Part shown: positions 7,626-14,125 of the stretch, piece after piece
Layout of the letters: the number at the start of each line of letters is the position of its first letter
Numbering within the stretch: position 1 is the stretch's first letter
Origin: an uncultured Collinsella sp.
GTDB taxonomy: Bacteria; Actinomycetota; Coriobacteriia; Coriobacteriales; Coriobacteriaceae
Reading direction: 5' to 3'
Assembly: GCA_900547655.1 (NCBI GenBank)
Contig: URHQ01000046.1
Coordinates: forward strand, 1-16,464
DNA length: 16,464 bases
Made by a program: the position numbers and the translations under genes
Notes under the pieces: generated by a model
Databases searched by the model: none
What the model was told of the DNA's origin: nothing
What the model saw: the letters and a program-made list of their open reading frames with translations, nothing else

Positions 7626-7760
7626 GTTAAACCTCCTGTGGTTTGCCTCCGCGCGGGGTCATCCTCCAAAACCAACCCGGACATGTGCTACCAAAGCCCG
7701 GGCACCACGGTATGAAGTAGCCGCGCGTGCGTGATAAAAACATGTTGCCGTGAAGCAACC
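7626..7760 (-). promoter_or_regulatory. rpsB 5' leader with candidate regulatory secondary structure
   Basis: Between the predicted transcription start (about 7760) and the rpsB ATG lie about 135 nt. Three inverted repeats can be paired: GTTGC/GCAAC (7744-7748 with 7755-7759) at the extreme 5' end, CCCGG/CCGGG (7676-7680 with 7698-7702), and TGGTTT/AAACCA (7669-7674 with 7639-7644). The last ends one base before the AGGAGG ribosome binding site (7632-7637), so its formation could affect ribosome access. Autoregulation by S2 is known in other bacteria; here it is inference from length and pairing. No ORF of note is present. Confidence 0.45.
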
Positions 7761-7766
7761 CGATGA

Positions 7767-7795
7767 ATGATAGCAGGAATGCTTCTTCCTGCCAA
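7767..7795 (-). promoter_or_regulatory. Predicted sigma70-type promoter of rpsB-tsf
   Basis: On the minus strand a -35 TTGGCA (7790-7795) is separated by exactly 17 bp from a -10 TATCAT (7767-7772). Transcription would start near 7760. The position, just upstream of a major ribosomal protein operon and after the end of xerC, fits a strong housekeeping promoter. Confidence 0.8.
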
Positions 7796-7804
7796 CCCGC
7801 AATC

Positions 7805-7826
7805 AAAACCACACACCTGAGTGCGG
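7805..7826 (-). terminator. Possible weak terminator after xerC
   Basis: On the minus strand CCGCAC-TCAGGT-GTGTGG forms a 6-bp stem with one G-T pair and is followed by TTTTGATT, 18 nt after the xerC stop. The stem is short and the T-tract only four, so it may be a weak terminator of the yraN-xerC operon or fortuitous. Confidence 0.4.
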
Positions 7827-7844
7827 CGCGGGACGTCCCAGCCA

Positions 7845-8687
7845 CTATTCGCCGCGGGGATGGGCTTGAGCCACGGCACGCTTGAGCCGATCGGGCGTGA
7901 GATGCGTGTAGATTTGCGTCGTGGACAGGCTCGCATGACCCAGCAGCTCTTGAACCGAGCGCAGGTCCGCACCGCCCTCAAGCAAGTCGGTCGCAAAGGT
8001 ATGGCGCATCGCATGCGGGGCAATGTCGGCCGGAATGCCGGCGAGCGTCGCCAGCGTATGGAACCGCCGCCTGAGCATGGCGGCACTCATGCGATTGCCG
8101 CGCGCCGATATAAGCAGCGGATGCGGCCCGGTAGCGGGGTCACGGCGCTTTACCTGAGCGAGCAACTCCGGCCTCCCCTCCTCAATATAGAGACGCGTCG
8201 CCTCGAGTGCGCGACGATACAGAGGGACGATACGCTCCTTTCTCCCCTTGCCCCAAAGTCGCAGCGTTCGCTCGGACCAACCAATAGACTCCACGTTGAG
8301 CGCCGCGAGCTCCGAGATTCGCGCGCCGGAGGCATAGAGCAACTCAAGCATCGCCGCATCGCGCAGTCCCGCGGGCGTCGAGGTATCAGGCGTCTTGAGC
8401 AGCGCCTCGACCTGCTTGGTCGTAAGGACGCCCGGCAGGTCACGCGGCAGCTTGGGCGATGCGATCGCCGAGACCGCATCGCCCTCGACAATCCCCTCGG
8501 CAGCCATCCAGCGATAGAGAGATCGGATAGCCGACAGGTGCGCCGCAAGCGTTCGGGGAGCCACCTGCTCACGCGAAAGCTCAGCAAGATAGCGACGAAT
8601 GGTGCGCACGTCGACAGCGAAAGCATCAATATCCTCGCGCTCGCACCAGGCAGCAAAGCGCTCTAGCCTCGAGCCATAGGCCGTCAC
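7845..8687 (-). CDS. xerC: XerC/XerD-like tyrosine recombinase (true N terminus probably 22-26 residues further upstream)
   Basis: A site-specific recombinase of the family that resolves chromosome dimers at dif; the context beside trmFO resembles Bacillus codV/xerC. In the frame given (280 residues), a SAM-like core-binding domain (1-75) precedes the catalytic domain, with all active-site residues visible: R123 (SGARISEL), K148 (GKGRKERIVPL), H225 and R228 (HAMRHTF), H251 (LLGHASLSTTQIYTH) and nucleophile Y260. The GTG at 8687 is the first conventional start but is unlikely to be the real one. It cuts the first helix of the domain and has no close ribosome binding site. The frame stays open upstream and encodes DTVDSFIAYIARVEGLSPNT, typical XerC N-terminal sequence. 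An ATA at 8765, overlapping the trmFO stop and 9 nt after GGAGG, would give 306 residues; a CTG at 8753 would give 302. It is the last gene of its operon. Confidence 0.93.
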   Translation of the reverse strand: MTAYGSRLERFAAWCEREDIDAFAVDVRTIRRYLAELSREQVAPRTLAAHLSAIRSLYRWMAAEGIVEGDAVSAIASPKLPRDLPGVLTTKQVEALLKTPDTSTPAGLRDAAMLELLYASGARISELAALNVESIGWSERTLRLWGKGRKERIVPLYRRALEATRLYIEEGRPELLAQVKRRDPATGPHPLLISARGNRMSAAMLRRRFHTLATLAGIPADIAPHAMRHTFATDLLEGGADLRSVQELLGHASLSTTQIYTHLTPDRLKRAVAQAHPRGE

Positions 8688-8761
8688 CGTGTTGGGAGAA
8701 AGACCCTCGACGCGTGCGATATAGGCGATAAACGAGTCGACGGTGTCGTACAGGTCAAAGG

Positions 8762-10099
8762 CTATGACCGGTCGCCTCCAAACAAGTCGGAACGCGTGGC
8801 CAAGTAGGCATCGAGGGCCTCGAGCGCACGGTCCGCATAGGCCTGATATCGGTCGCGCTTGCTGCGGCGCTTACCATCCTCGAGTGGCGGCACCAGGCCA
8901 AAGTTGACATGCATAGGCTGATAGCCCACGGTGGCAGGATCGGTCGCATAGCCCACGAGCGCACCTAGGGCGCCCACACGCGGCAACTCGACGCCCGCGG
9001 CACCGATAGCCTCGGCATAGGTGTTGAGCGCCGCGAGAAGACCTGTCGCCACGGCTTCCATGTACCCCTCGGTGCCGGTGATCTGACCGGCCAGGCGCAC
9101 GCCGGTACCGGGCACGGCAAAGGTGCCATCGAGCACGTGCGGAGCGTCGACAAAGGTATTGCGATGCATGACACCGTAGCGGAAGAACTCAGCGTTCTCC
9201 AAGCCCGGCACCATATGGAAGACGCGCTTCTGCTCGCCAAAGGTCAAGTTGGTCTGGAAGCCCACCAGGTTATAGGCGGTCTTCTCCTTGTTCTCGGCAC
9301 GCAGCTGTATCGCCGCCCAGGGGCGACGTCCGGTACGCGGGTCGGTGAGGCCAACGGGCTTCATGGCGCCAAAGCGAATGGCGTCCTTGCCGGTGCGCGC
9401 AACTTCCTCGGCAGGCTGGCAGGCCTGGAACAGATCGCCGCCCTCAAAGTCTTTGAGCACCACGCGGTCGGCCGTGGTAAGCGCCTCGATAAAGGCCTCG
9501 TACTCCTCCTTATTGAGCGGAGCGTTGAGATAGTCGCCGCTCCCCTGCTCCTCGTAGCGCGACTGCGAGAACAGCACGTCCATATCGAGCGTGGAGGCAT
9601 CGACGATCGGCGCCGCGGCATCGAAAAACGCAAGGGCGTCGCCGCCGACGAGCTTCATGACCTCTTCGCTCAGCGCCGGTGAACACAGCGGGCCCGCGGC
9701 AATGACCACGTGGCCCTCGGGAATCTGCGTGACCTCGCCGTGCACGACCTCGATATTGGGACGAGCGGCAACCTCGGCCTCGACAAGCTCGGAAAACTTG
9801 ACGCGGTCGACCGCCAAGGCGCCACCGGCGGGAACAGCCGCGCGATGGGCGCAATCGAGCAGGACTGAACCCATGCGCTCAAGCTCGGCCTTCAGCAAAC
9901 CAGCCGCGGAATCCGGACGGGTCGACTTAAACGAATTGGAGCAGACGAGCTCTGCCAGGTGATCGGTATGGTGGGCCGGGGAGCTCACCTGGGGGCGCAT
10001 CTCGCACAGCTTTACGGCAAACCCGCGATCTGCCAGCTGGATCGCGCACTCCGAACCCGCCAGACCGCCACCGATAACTGTCACCTGATCGAACTGCAT
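8762..10099 (-). CDS. trmFO: Folate/FAD-dependent tRNA (uracil-54-C5)-methyltransferase
   Basis: TrmFO methylates U54 of the tRNA T-loop to ribothymidine, taking the carbon from methylenetetrahydrofolate with a reduced flavin. The 445-residue protein starts with an FAD-binding Rossmann motif, VIGGGLAGSE (8-17), followed by VKLCEMRP (29-36). Conserved C53 in LVCSNSFKS and C227 in FQACQPAEE correspond to the paired cysteines reported for the Bacillus enzyme. Further typical blocks are DRVKFSELVE (98-107), RRPWAAIQLRAEN, NLVGFQTNLTFGEQ, MHRNTF, and GQITGTEGYMEA. I chose the ATG at 10099 over TTG 10105 because AAAGGTG lies 7 nt before it and the cysteine numbering then matches. It follows dprA by 14 bp. 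In Bacillus topA lies between dprA and trmFO; here it is absent. The protein looks intact. Confidence 0.97.
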   Translation of the reverse strand: MQFDQVTVIGGGLAGSECAIQLADRGFAVKLCEMRPQVSSPAHHTDHLAELVCSNSFKSTRPDSAAGLLKAELERMGSVLLDCAHRAAVPAGGALAVDRVKFSELVEAEVAARPNIEVVHGEVTQIPEGHVVIAAGPLCSPALSEEVMKLVGGDALAFFDAAAPIVDASTLDMDVLFSQSRYEEQGSGDYLNAPLNKEEYEAFIEALTTADRVVLKDFEGGDLFQACQPAEEVARTGKDAIRFGAMKPVGLTDPRTGRRPWAAIQLRAENKEKTAYNLVGFQTNLTFGEQKRVFHMVPGLENAEFFRYGVMHRNTFVDAPHVLDGTFAVPGTGVRLAGQITGTEGYMEAVATGLLAALNTYAEAIGAAGVELPRVGALGALVGYATDPATVGYQPMHVNFGLVPPLEDGKRRSKRDRYQAYADRALEALDAYLATRSDLFGGDRS

Positions 10100-10113
10100 C
10101 TGCAAACACCTTT

Positions 10114-11049
10114 CTAATTGACACGTTTTCCATTGTGACCGAAGGGTGTCTGGGCGTGAAGGGCAAACTTGGAGGGCGCATACCTTCCATCCATCATGCG
10201 CTCGATAAGACCCTCGAGTTCAAGCGAACCCAAGAGTTTGAGTACGCCGACAGCATCGAGCGAGACGAGCGCAGCAATGTCTTCGACCTTGAGCGGCGAG
10301 GCGATAAGCGCGTGCATCACGGCCTGCTGCGTGGGGTCCAGGTCGGCGATGCCGGGTGCATCGGGACGCGAGTAGCGCAGCGTGCCGTAGATGCGCGAGA
10401 TGGCCATCTCGATAGATTCCTCGTCGACGATGCAGCAGGCACCGTTCGCAATGAGGTAATTCGTGCCACGCGACTCGGGCGATAGGATCGACCCCGGCAC
10501 GGCAAGAAGTTCGCGCCCCAAATCCATAGCAGCCTCGGCTGTGGAAAACGTCCCAGAAGGCATACCCGCCTCGGATACAAAGAGGGCTTGCGACAGGGCC
10601 GCGATTACGCGATTGCGGCGCGGAAAGGCAAACTTGCGCGGACCCATGCCCCACGGAGAGATCGACACGACCGCGCCACCCGTATCAAGCGTGCGCGTAA
10701 TCAGCCCCGCGCTCGAACGCGGGTAGACCACGTCGGCGCCCGTCCCCAGCACCACAACGTGTTTGCCGCCGGCGTTGACCGCGGCCCAACCCGAGGCCTG
10801 GTCACAACCGACCGCACCGCCCGAAACTACCGTCACTCCCGCCTCAACCGCCACCTTCGCCGCAAGCTCTGCCACGGCAAGACCATACGGCGAGGCCTTT
10901 CGCGCACCGATGATGGAGAGCGCGGGCGTCGAAAGCGCCTCGGGGTTGCCGCGCACATAGAGCGTCTGAGGTACATCAGAAAGCTCCAAAACGGTCTCGG
11001 GATACAACGCGTCACCTGGATGCAGCTCGAAGGTCCCCTCAGCCATCAT
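10114..11049 (-). CDS. dprA: DprA/Smf-like DNA-processing protein
   Basis: DprA binds incoming single-stranded DNA and loads RecA during natural transformation. It is also widespread in species not known to be transformable. The 311-residue protein is mostly the Rossmann-like DprA core: SIIGARKASPYG (45-56), VVSGGAVGCDQAS (74-86), VVVLGTGADVVYP (98-110), FAFPRRNRVIAALSQ (140-154) and RGTNYLIANGA (194-204). A DprA-type C-terminal winged helix follows (about 236-293, LDPTQQAVMHALIASPLKV at its start). The N-terminal SAM domain of many DprA proteins is missing. The usual SExP-type element reads SISPWG (129-134) and the SGxAxGID element reads SGGAVGCD. The ATG at 11049 overlaps the comM stop by 4 bp (ATGA), with AAGGAGG 5 nt upstream; a second ATG follows at once at 11046. 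A longer upstream reading would lie inside comM and is not supported. Confidence 0.93.
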   Translation of the reverse strand: MMAEGTFELHPGDALYPETVLELSDVPQTLYVRGNPEALSTPALSIIGARKASPYGLAVAELAAKVAVEAGVTVVSGGAVGCDQASGWAAVNAGGKHVVVLGTGADVVYPRSSAGLITRTLDTGGAVVSISPWGMGPRKFAFPRRNRVIAALSQALFVSEAGMPSGTFSTAEAAMDLGRELLAVPGSILSPESRGTNYLIANGACCIVDEESIEMAISRIYGTLRYSRPDAPGIADLDPTQQAVMHALIASPLKVEDIAALVSLDAVGVLKLLGSLELEGLIERMMDGRYAPSKFALHAQTPFGHNGKRVN

Positions 11050-12569
11050 TGGTCCCTCCTTCCCTGGTACATCGCCGCCTCGAGCACGTGGTCCTGCGTC
11101 ACCTGCTCGCTCTCGGCGACATCTGCGATCGTACGCGCAATGCGAACCAGGCGCACGATGCCACGCCCTGTGAGATGCGTGCGCTTCGACAGGCCGAGCA
11201 CACACTTCTCCGCCGCATCATCGAGCTCGAAGGTCGAAACGACGCCGTCAATGGACCGCGTCTCGTCATCCTCGGCCTCGGTATCCGCATCGTCCATACG
11301 GGACTCGCGCCAGGCGCGAAAGGCGCGACCGCGCACAACGTAGTCACGTAACTCGGCCGACGACATACCCTCCGCGCCCTCGATAATCACCTGAGGGTCG
11401 GGACGGGTCACATCGGTCATCATGTCGATACGGTCGGCCAAAGGACCGCGCAGTTTAGACCGATAGCGCTCGACCATCGCCGCCGAGCAGCGACACGGTA
11501 CCTCGCGATCGCCCAAAAAGCCGCAGGGGCAGGGATTGCTCGCAGCCAGCAGCTGAAAGCGCGACGGGAAGGAAAAAGCCCCGTCGACGCGTACGATCCT
11601 GACGTAGCCGCGCTCGATGGGCTGACGCAGCGTCTGCAGCACACCCGTGGGAAACTCGGCAAGCTCGTCCAAAAAGAGCACGCCGCCATGAGCAAGGCTG
11701 ATCTCACCCGGGTGCACCGGGCGCCCACCGCCGATAAGGCCTGCGGTCGAAATACTGTGATGGGGACTGCGGAAGGGCCGGTGCCCCGCCAACAAGCCAT
11801 CAATGTTCTCGCCCAAAACCGAATGGATGCACAGCGCCTCCTGTTGATCCTCAACGGAAAGCTCGGGCAGGATGCCGGTCATACGACGCGCGAGCATCGT
11901 CTTGCCCGATCCCGGGGACCCGATCATGAGCAAGCCGAGTTCTCCTGCCGCCGCAAGCGCCATGCCGCGTTTAGCGACTTCCTGCCCCAGTACGTCGGCA
12001 TAGTCGAGCTCTGGCTCAAAGGTCGCCTCGACGCCCTCGGAATCCAAGTAGTGCCGCGCGGCATCGCCCATACCATGAGCAAGCTGAGACAAATGATCGA
12101 TAAAGCCGCAATCCACGCCCGCGAGTGGCACATGCTGGTCTGACCTGCCGGCGATAAAAGACAGCCCCATGTCGCGAGCCAGCAGCTGAAACGCCACCTC
12201 GCCCTTAACGGGAAGCACCGTACCGTCCAAGCCGAGCTCGCCGGCGATAAGGCAGCGATCGAGGTTGTCACGGGGAATCTGCCCATCGGCCGCCAGAACC
12301 GCGATGGCGATGGGCAGATCAAAGCCGCTACCGGTCTTGCGAATATCGCCGGGCGCCAGGTTGACCGTAATGCCCGAGCGTGGAATCTCAAAACCGGCGG
12401 AGCGCATCGCGCAGCGAATACGACCGCGTGACTCCATCACCTCCATACTCGGAATACCGAGCATCTGAATGCCCGGAACGCCACCGGCAAGCGAGACCTC
12501 GACCGTGACGGGAATCGCCTCGACGCCACGGATGCAGGCCGCGTGAACGGCAAACGTCTCGAACGCCAT
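11046..12569 (-). CDS. comM: ComM/YifB family Mg-chelatase-like AAA+ ATPase
   Basis: ComM is a hexameric helicase that promotes branch migration during natural transformation in gamma-proteobacteria; the role in actinobacteria is inferred from homology. The 507-residue protein has the N-terminal ChlI-like domain (VPVTVEVSLAGG-type region 20-30, then GITVNLAPGDIRK 66-78 and FDLPIAIAVL 83-92), an AAA+ core with Walker A GSPGSGKT (217-224), FRSPHHSIS (266-274), Walker B GGVLFLDEL (295-303) and NPCPCG...CRCS (345-362, a cysteine cluster typical of the family), and the Mg-chelatase C-terminal domain (about 448-502). An acidic stretch, RMDDADTEAEDDETRS (424-439), precedes that last domain. The ATG at 12569 shares one base with the yraN stop; the ribosome binding site (AGGTG, 5 nt) is weak, so translation probably depends on coupling. 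The downstream overlap with dprA is 4 bp. Confidence 0.95.
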   Translation of the reverse strand: MAFETFAVHAACIRGVEAIPVTVEVSLAGGVPGIQMLGIPSMEVMESRGRIRCAMRSAGFEIPRSGITVNLAPGDIRKTGSGFDLPIAIAVLAADGQIPRDNLDRCLIAGELGLDGTVLPVKGEVAFQLLARDMGLSFIAGRSDQHVPLAGVDCGFIDHLSQLAHGMGDAARHYLDSEGVEATFEPELDYADVLGQEVAKRGMALAAAGELGLLMIGSPGSGKTMLARRMTGILPELSVEDQQEALCIHSVLGENIDGLLAGHRPFRSPHHSISTAGLIGGGRPVHPGEISLAHGGVLFLDELAEFPTGVLQTLRQPIERGYVRIVRVDGAFSFPSRFQLLAASNPCPCGFLGDREVPCRCSAAMVERYRSKLRGPLADRIDMMTDVTRPDPQVIIEGAEGMSSAELRDYVVRGRAFRAWRESRMDDADTEAEDDETRSIDGVVSTFELDDAAEKCVLGLSKRTHLTGRGIVRLVRIARTIADVAESEQVTQDHVLEAAMYQGRRDQ

Positions 12570-13054
12570 CACGACACCTGCCAATCGAACGCGTTGTACT
12601 GATGCTCGATCTCGGCGATATGCCCGCCGCGAATGGTGACACCCACGGCATCGAAGCGGATCGCCTTGAGCGGATAATGCTCCATAAGATAGCAGCTTGC
12701 GATGCGGCGGTAGCGGCGTTGCTTTTGGGCGTCCACGGCCTCCTCGGGAAAGACCCGCGTGTTGCAATCCATTGCGACGCGTCTGGTCTTGACCTCGGCC
12801 ATCACCACGACATCGTCGAGCTCATCGAGCAGCACCAGATCAGCCTCGCCCTCGGTGCAACGATAACCCTGCTCCAGCAAGGTGTAGCCGCGCTCGTTAA
12901 AGTAGTCGATGGTGATCAGCTCGCCCAGCATACCCAGCTCGCGGGGACTGAGTCCCTTGATAAACTCGGGCGTCATCGCCCCGCAGTCGAGCTCGCCGTT
13001 TTCCCAACGCTCCTTGAGCTGCTGTGTCTTGCTCTTTTTGCTTGCGGCACTCAT
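12569..13054 (-). CDS. yraN: YraN/UPF0102 family putative endonuclease-like protein
   Basis: UPF0102 proteins have a PD-(D/E)XK nuclease-like fold; their biochemical role is not established. The 161-residue protein carries the family pattern: LGMLGELITIDYFNERGY (40-57) with E44, then EGEADLVLLD (68-77) with D72, and VMAEVKTRR (84-92) with the E87-V-K89 half of the motif. About 38 residues precede the fold, including a Lys/Ser-rich start, longer than the compact form in proteobacteria. I chose the ATG at 13054 because GGAG lies 5 nt upstream and the longer alternative, from 13144, would run through the leader. It is the first gene of the yraN-comM-dprA-trmFO-xerC operon, and its stop overlaps the comM start. 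yraN-comM-dprA clustering is also seen in mycobacteria, suggesting a shared DNA-processing role (inference). Confidence 0.92.
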   Translation of the reverse strand: MSAASKKSKTQQLKERWENGELDCGAMTPEFIKGLSPRELGMLGELITIDYFNERGYTLLEQGYRCTEGEADLVLLDELDDVVVMAEVKTRRVAMDCNTRVFPEEAVDAQKQRRYRRIASCYLMEHYPLKAIRFDAVGVTIRGGHIAEIEHQYNAFDWQVS

Positions 13055-13152
13055 GGGGTCTCCTTTCCCGCACACTGCAGTGCCCCGATGATGAGGGCAC
13101 CTTTCATGCGGGTAAGTACCGGAAGCTAACCAAAAGCTGACCAAATGCCGTC
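13055..13152 (-). promoter_or_regulatory. Promoter/leader region of the yraN-comM-dprA-trmFO-xerC operon
   Basis: This 98-bp segment separates the rnhB terminator from yraN and must hold any promoter of the five-gene operon. No good sigma70 promoter is visible. TTGACG occurs at the terminator edge but without a matching -10, and TACTTA near 13115 could be a -10 with a poor -35. A stem-loop GTGCCC/GGGCAC (13080-13085 with 13095-13100) lies in the likely leader, next to the palindrome CACTGCAGTG (13073-13082). The tandem repeat listed separately would overlap the -35 area. Confidence 0.45.
13124..13145. repeat. Tandem 11-bp direct repeat, candidate operator
   Basis: Two adjacent 11-bp units, AGCTAACCAAA and AGCTGACCAAA on the plus strand (TTTGGTCAGCT then TTTGGTTAGCT on the minus strand), differ at one base. 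The period equals one helical turn, the layout used by OmpR/PhoB-type and SARP regulators. The repeat is seen directly; operator function is inference. Confidence 0.6.
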
Positions 13153-13194
13153 AAAAAACGGGCCGTACGCAACAATGGTGTTGCACACGGCCCG
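13153..13194 (-). terminator. Rho-independent terminator after rnhB
   Basis: On the minus strand CGGGCCGT / ACGGCCCG forms a perfect 8-bp outer stem (13187-13194 with 13159-13166), with an inner GCAAC/GTTGC pairing, followed at once by six Ts. It begins about 50 nt after the rnhB stop. The 50 nt between (13195-13243) hold nothing recognisable. Confidence 0.9.
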
Positions 13195-13243
13195 CTACCA
13201 GCTGGTTTACAAAACTCCAGAAGTCCCTGTCTCCACAATTGAC

Positions 13244-14032
13244 CTAGAAAAGGCGCTCAGTCTGCAGAAAGTTTCCGCAAAAGCTCACGCGGTGCAGTGG
13301 ACAAAGTCCATGCTTGCGAATGGCCTCGATGTGCTCGGGGCTCGCATAGCCCTTCGACTCGGCCAGATGGTACTCGGGATACTCGGCGTCGTACTCGACC
13401 ATCATCTCGTCACGCGTGACCTTAGCCATGATGGACGCCGCGGCGATGCAGGCGATCTTGGCATCGCCCTTCACCACATCGCGCTCGTTAGGAACGGCGC
13501 CCAAGGGGTTGCCATCCATAAGCACGCAATCGGGCTCGAGCCCCGTATCGGCCACGGCGCCCGCAACGGCGGTACGGATAGCACGGGCCATGCCCATCTC
13601 ATCGATATCCTTAGGCGCGATATGGCAAAAACCGATCGCCGTCGCCACCTCGGCAATCTTCACTGAGAGCAACTCGCGGCGCGCCGGCGTGAGCTTTTTG
13701 GAATCGTTGATGCCCCAGACGCGCGGCTCCATAGGAAGGCAGACAGCGCATACCGTCAAAGGACCGGCCACCGATCCGCGACCCACCTCGTCGACACCAA
13801 GGACCACCCCATCGCCGCCAAGCTCATGCATAAGCTCGTACATGTCATTGACGCGTTCGCGCTCGGCAAGCTCTTTGGCATGGCGTTTGAGAGCGCGTTC
13901 GCAAGCCTTGATCACCTGCTGGCGAGGGTCCTCGCGATAATGCTCCACGAGGGCGGGAATCTCCTCAAACGTAGCGCTCGCCAACTCACCGGCAACCTGC
14001 GATGCCGAAACCGAGCTCGTCATATTGGCCAT
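13244..14032 (-). CDS. rnhB: Ribonuclease HII
   Basis: RNase HII removes ribonucleotides embedded in DNA and RNA from RNA-DNA hybrids. The 262-residue protein has an N-terminal helical extension of about 75 residues (as in Gram-positive RnhB), then the catalytic fold: GVDEVGRGSVAGPL (79-92) with D81, E82 and the GRG loop, INDSKKLTPARRE (108-120), CVLMDGN (169-175) with D173, CIAAASIMAKVTRD (195-208), and the C-terminal HGLCPLHRVSF region. The ATG at 14032 was chosen because AAGGAGGG lies 6 nt upstream; the ATG at 14050 precedes that ribosome binding site and the one at 14023 is further away. The gene lies between two terminators. The upstream one ends about 30 nt before its start codon, which leaves little room for a promoter (see findings). 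Confidence 0.97.
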   Translation of the reverse strand: MANMTSSVSASQVAGELASATFEEIPALVEHYREDPRQQVIKACERALKRHAKELAERERVNDMYELMHELGGDGVVLGVDEVGRGSVAGPLTVCAVCLPMEPRVWGINDSKKLTPARRELLSVKIAEVATAIGFCHIAPKDIDEMGMARAIRTAVAGAVADTGLEPDCVLMDGNPLGAVPNERDVVKGDAKIACIAAASIMAKVTRDEMMVEYDAEYPEYHLAESKGYASPEHIEAIRKHGLCPLHRVSFCGNFLQTERLF

Positions 14033-14061
14033 ACCAGGCCCTCCTTGCATGCAAATCAGAT

Positions 14062-14091
14062 AAAAAGAAGGGCCACCCGAAGGTGACCCTT
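14062..14091 (-). terminator. Rho-independent terminator or attenuator between rplS and rnhB
   Basis: On the minus strand AAGGGTCACC-TTCG-GGTGGCCCTT forms a 10-bp stem with one T-G pair and a UUCG tetraloop closed by C-G, followed by CTTTTT. It starts 34 nt after the rplS stop and its T-run ends about 30 nt before the rnhB start codon. Confidence 0.9.
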
Positions 14092-14125
14092 GTGTCCAAA
14101 CGAGTGGACAGACGCTGCGATCTTC

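Noticed and set aside
6213..7715. A 500-codon open frame on the plus strand, antisense to tsf and rpsB
   Set aside because: It lies over two highly expressed, clearly identified genes whose restricted codon use removes stops from the opposite strand. The product is low-complexity Leu/Gly/Asp/Glu-rich with no recognisable family.
7821..7840. GGGACGTCCC palindrome just after xerC as a dif-like or attachment site
   Set aside because: dif sites are about 28 bp with two 11-bp arms and a 6-bp centre; no such pattern surrounds this short palindrome.
11050..11205. N-terminal extension of DprA that would start at 11205
   Set aside because: It lies inside comM in another frame and encodes Arg/His-rich sequence without DprA similarity. 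The ATG at 11049 has an ideal ribosome binding site.
12570..12767. N-terminal extension of ComM from 12767
   Set aside because: It overlaps yraN and is not ComM-like; MAFETFAVHAACIRGVEA at 12569 is the normal family start.
13073..13082. Palindrome CACTGCAGTG as a dedicated regulator site
   Set aside because: Ten-base palindromes arise by chance, and it has no second copy or conserved spacing that I can see.
13055..13144. YraN start at 13144
   Set aside because: It would translate the leader hairpin region; the ATG at 13054 has GGAG at proper spacing and a more plausible start.
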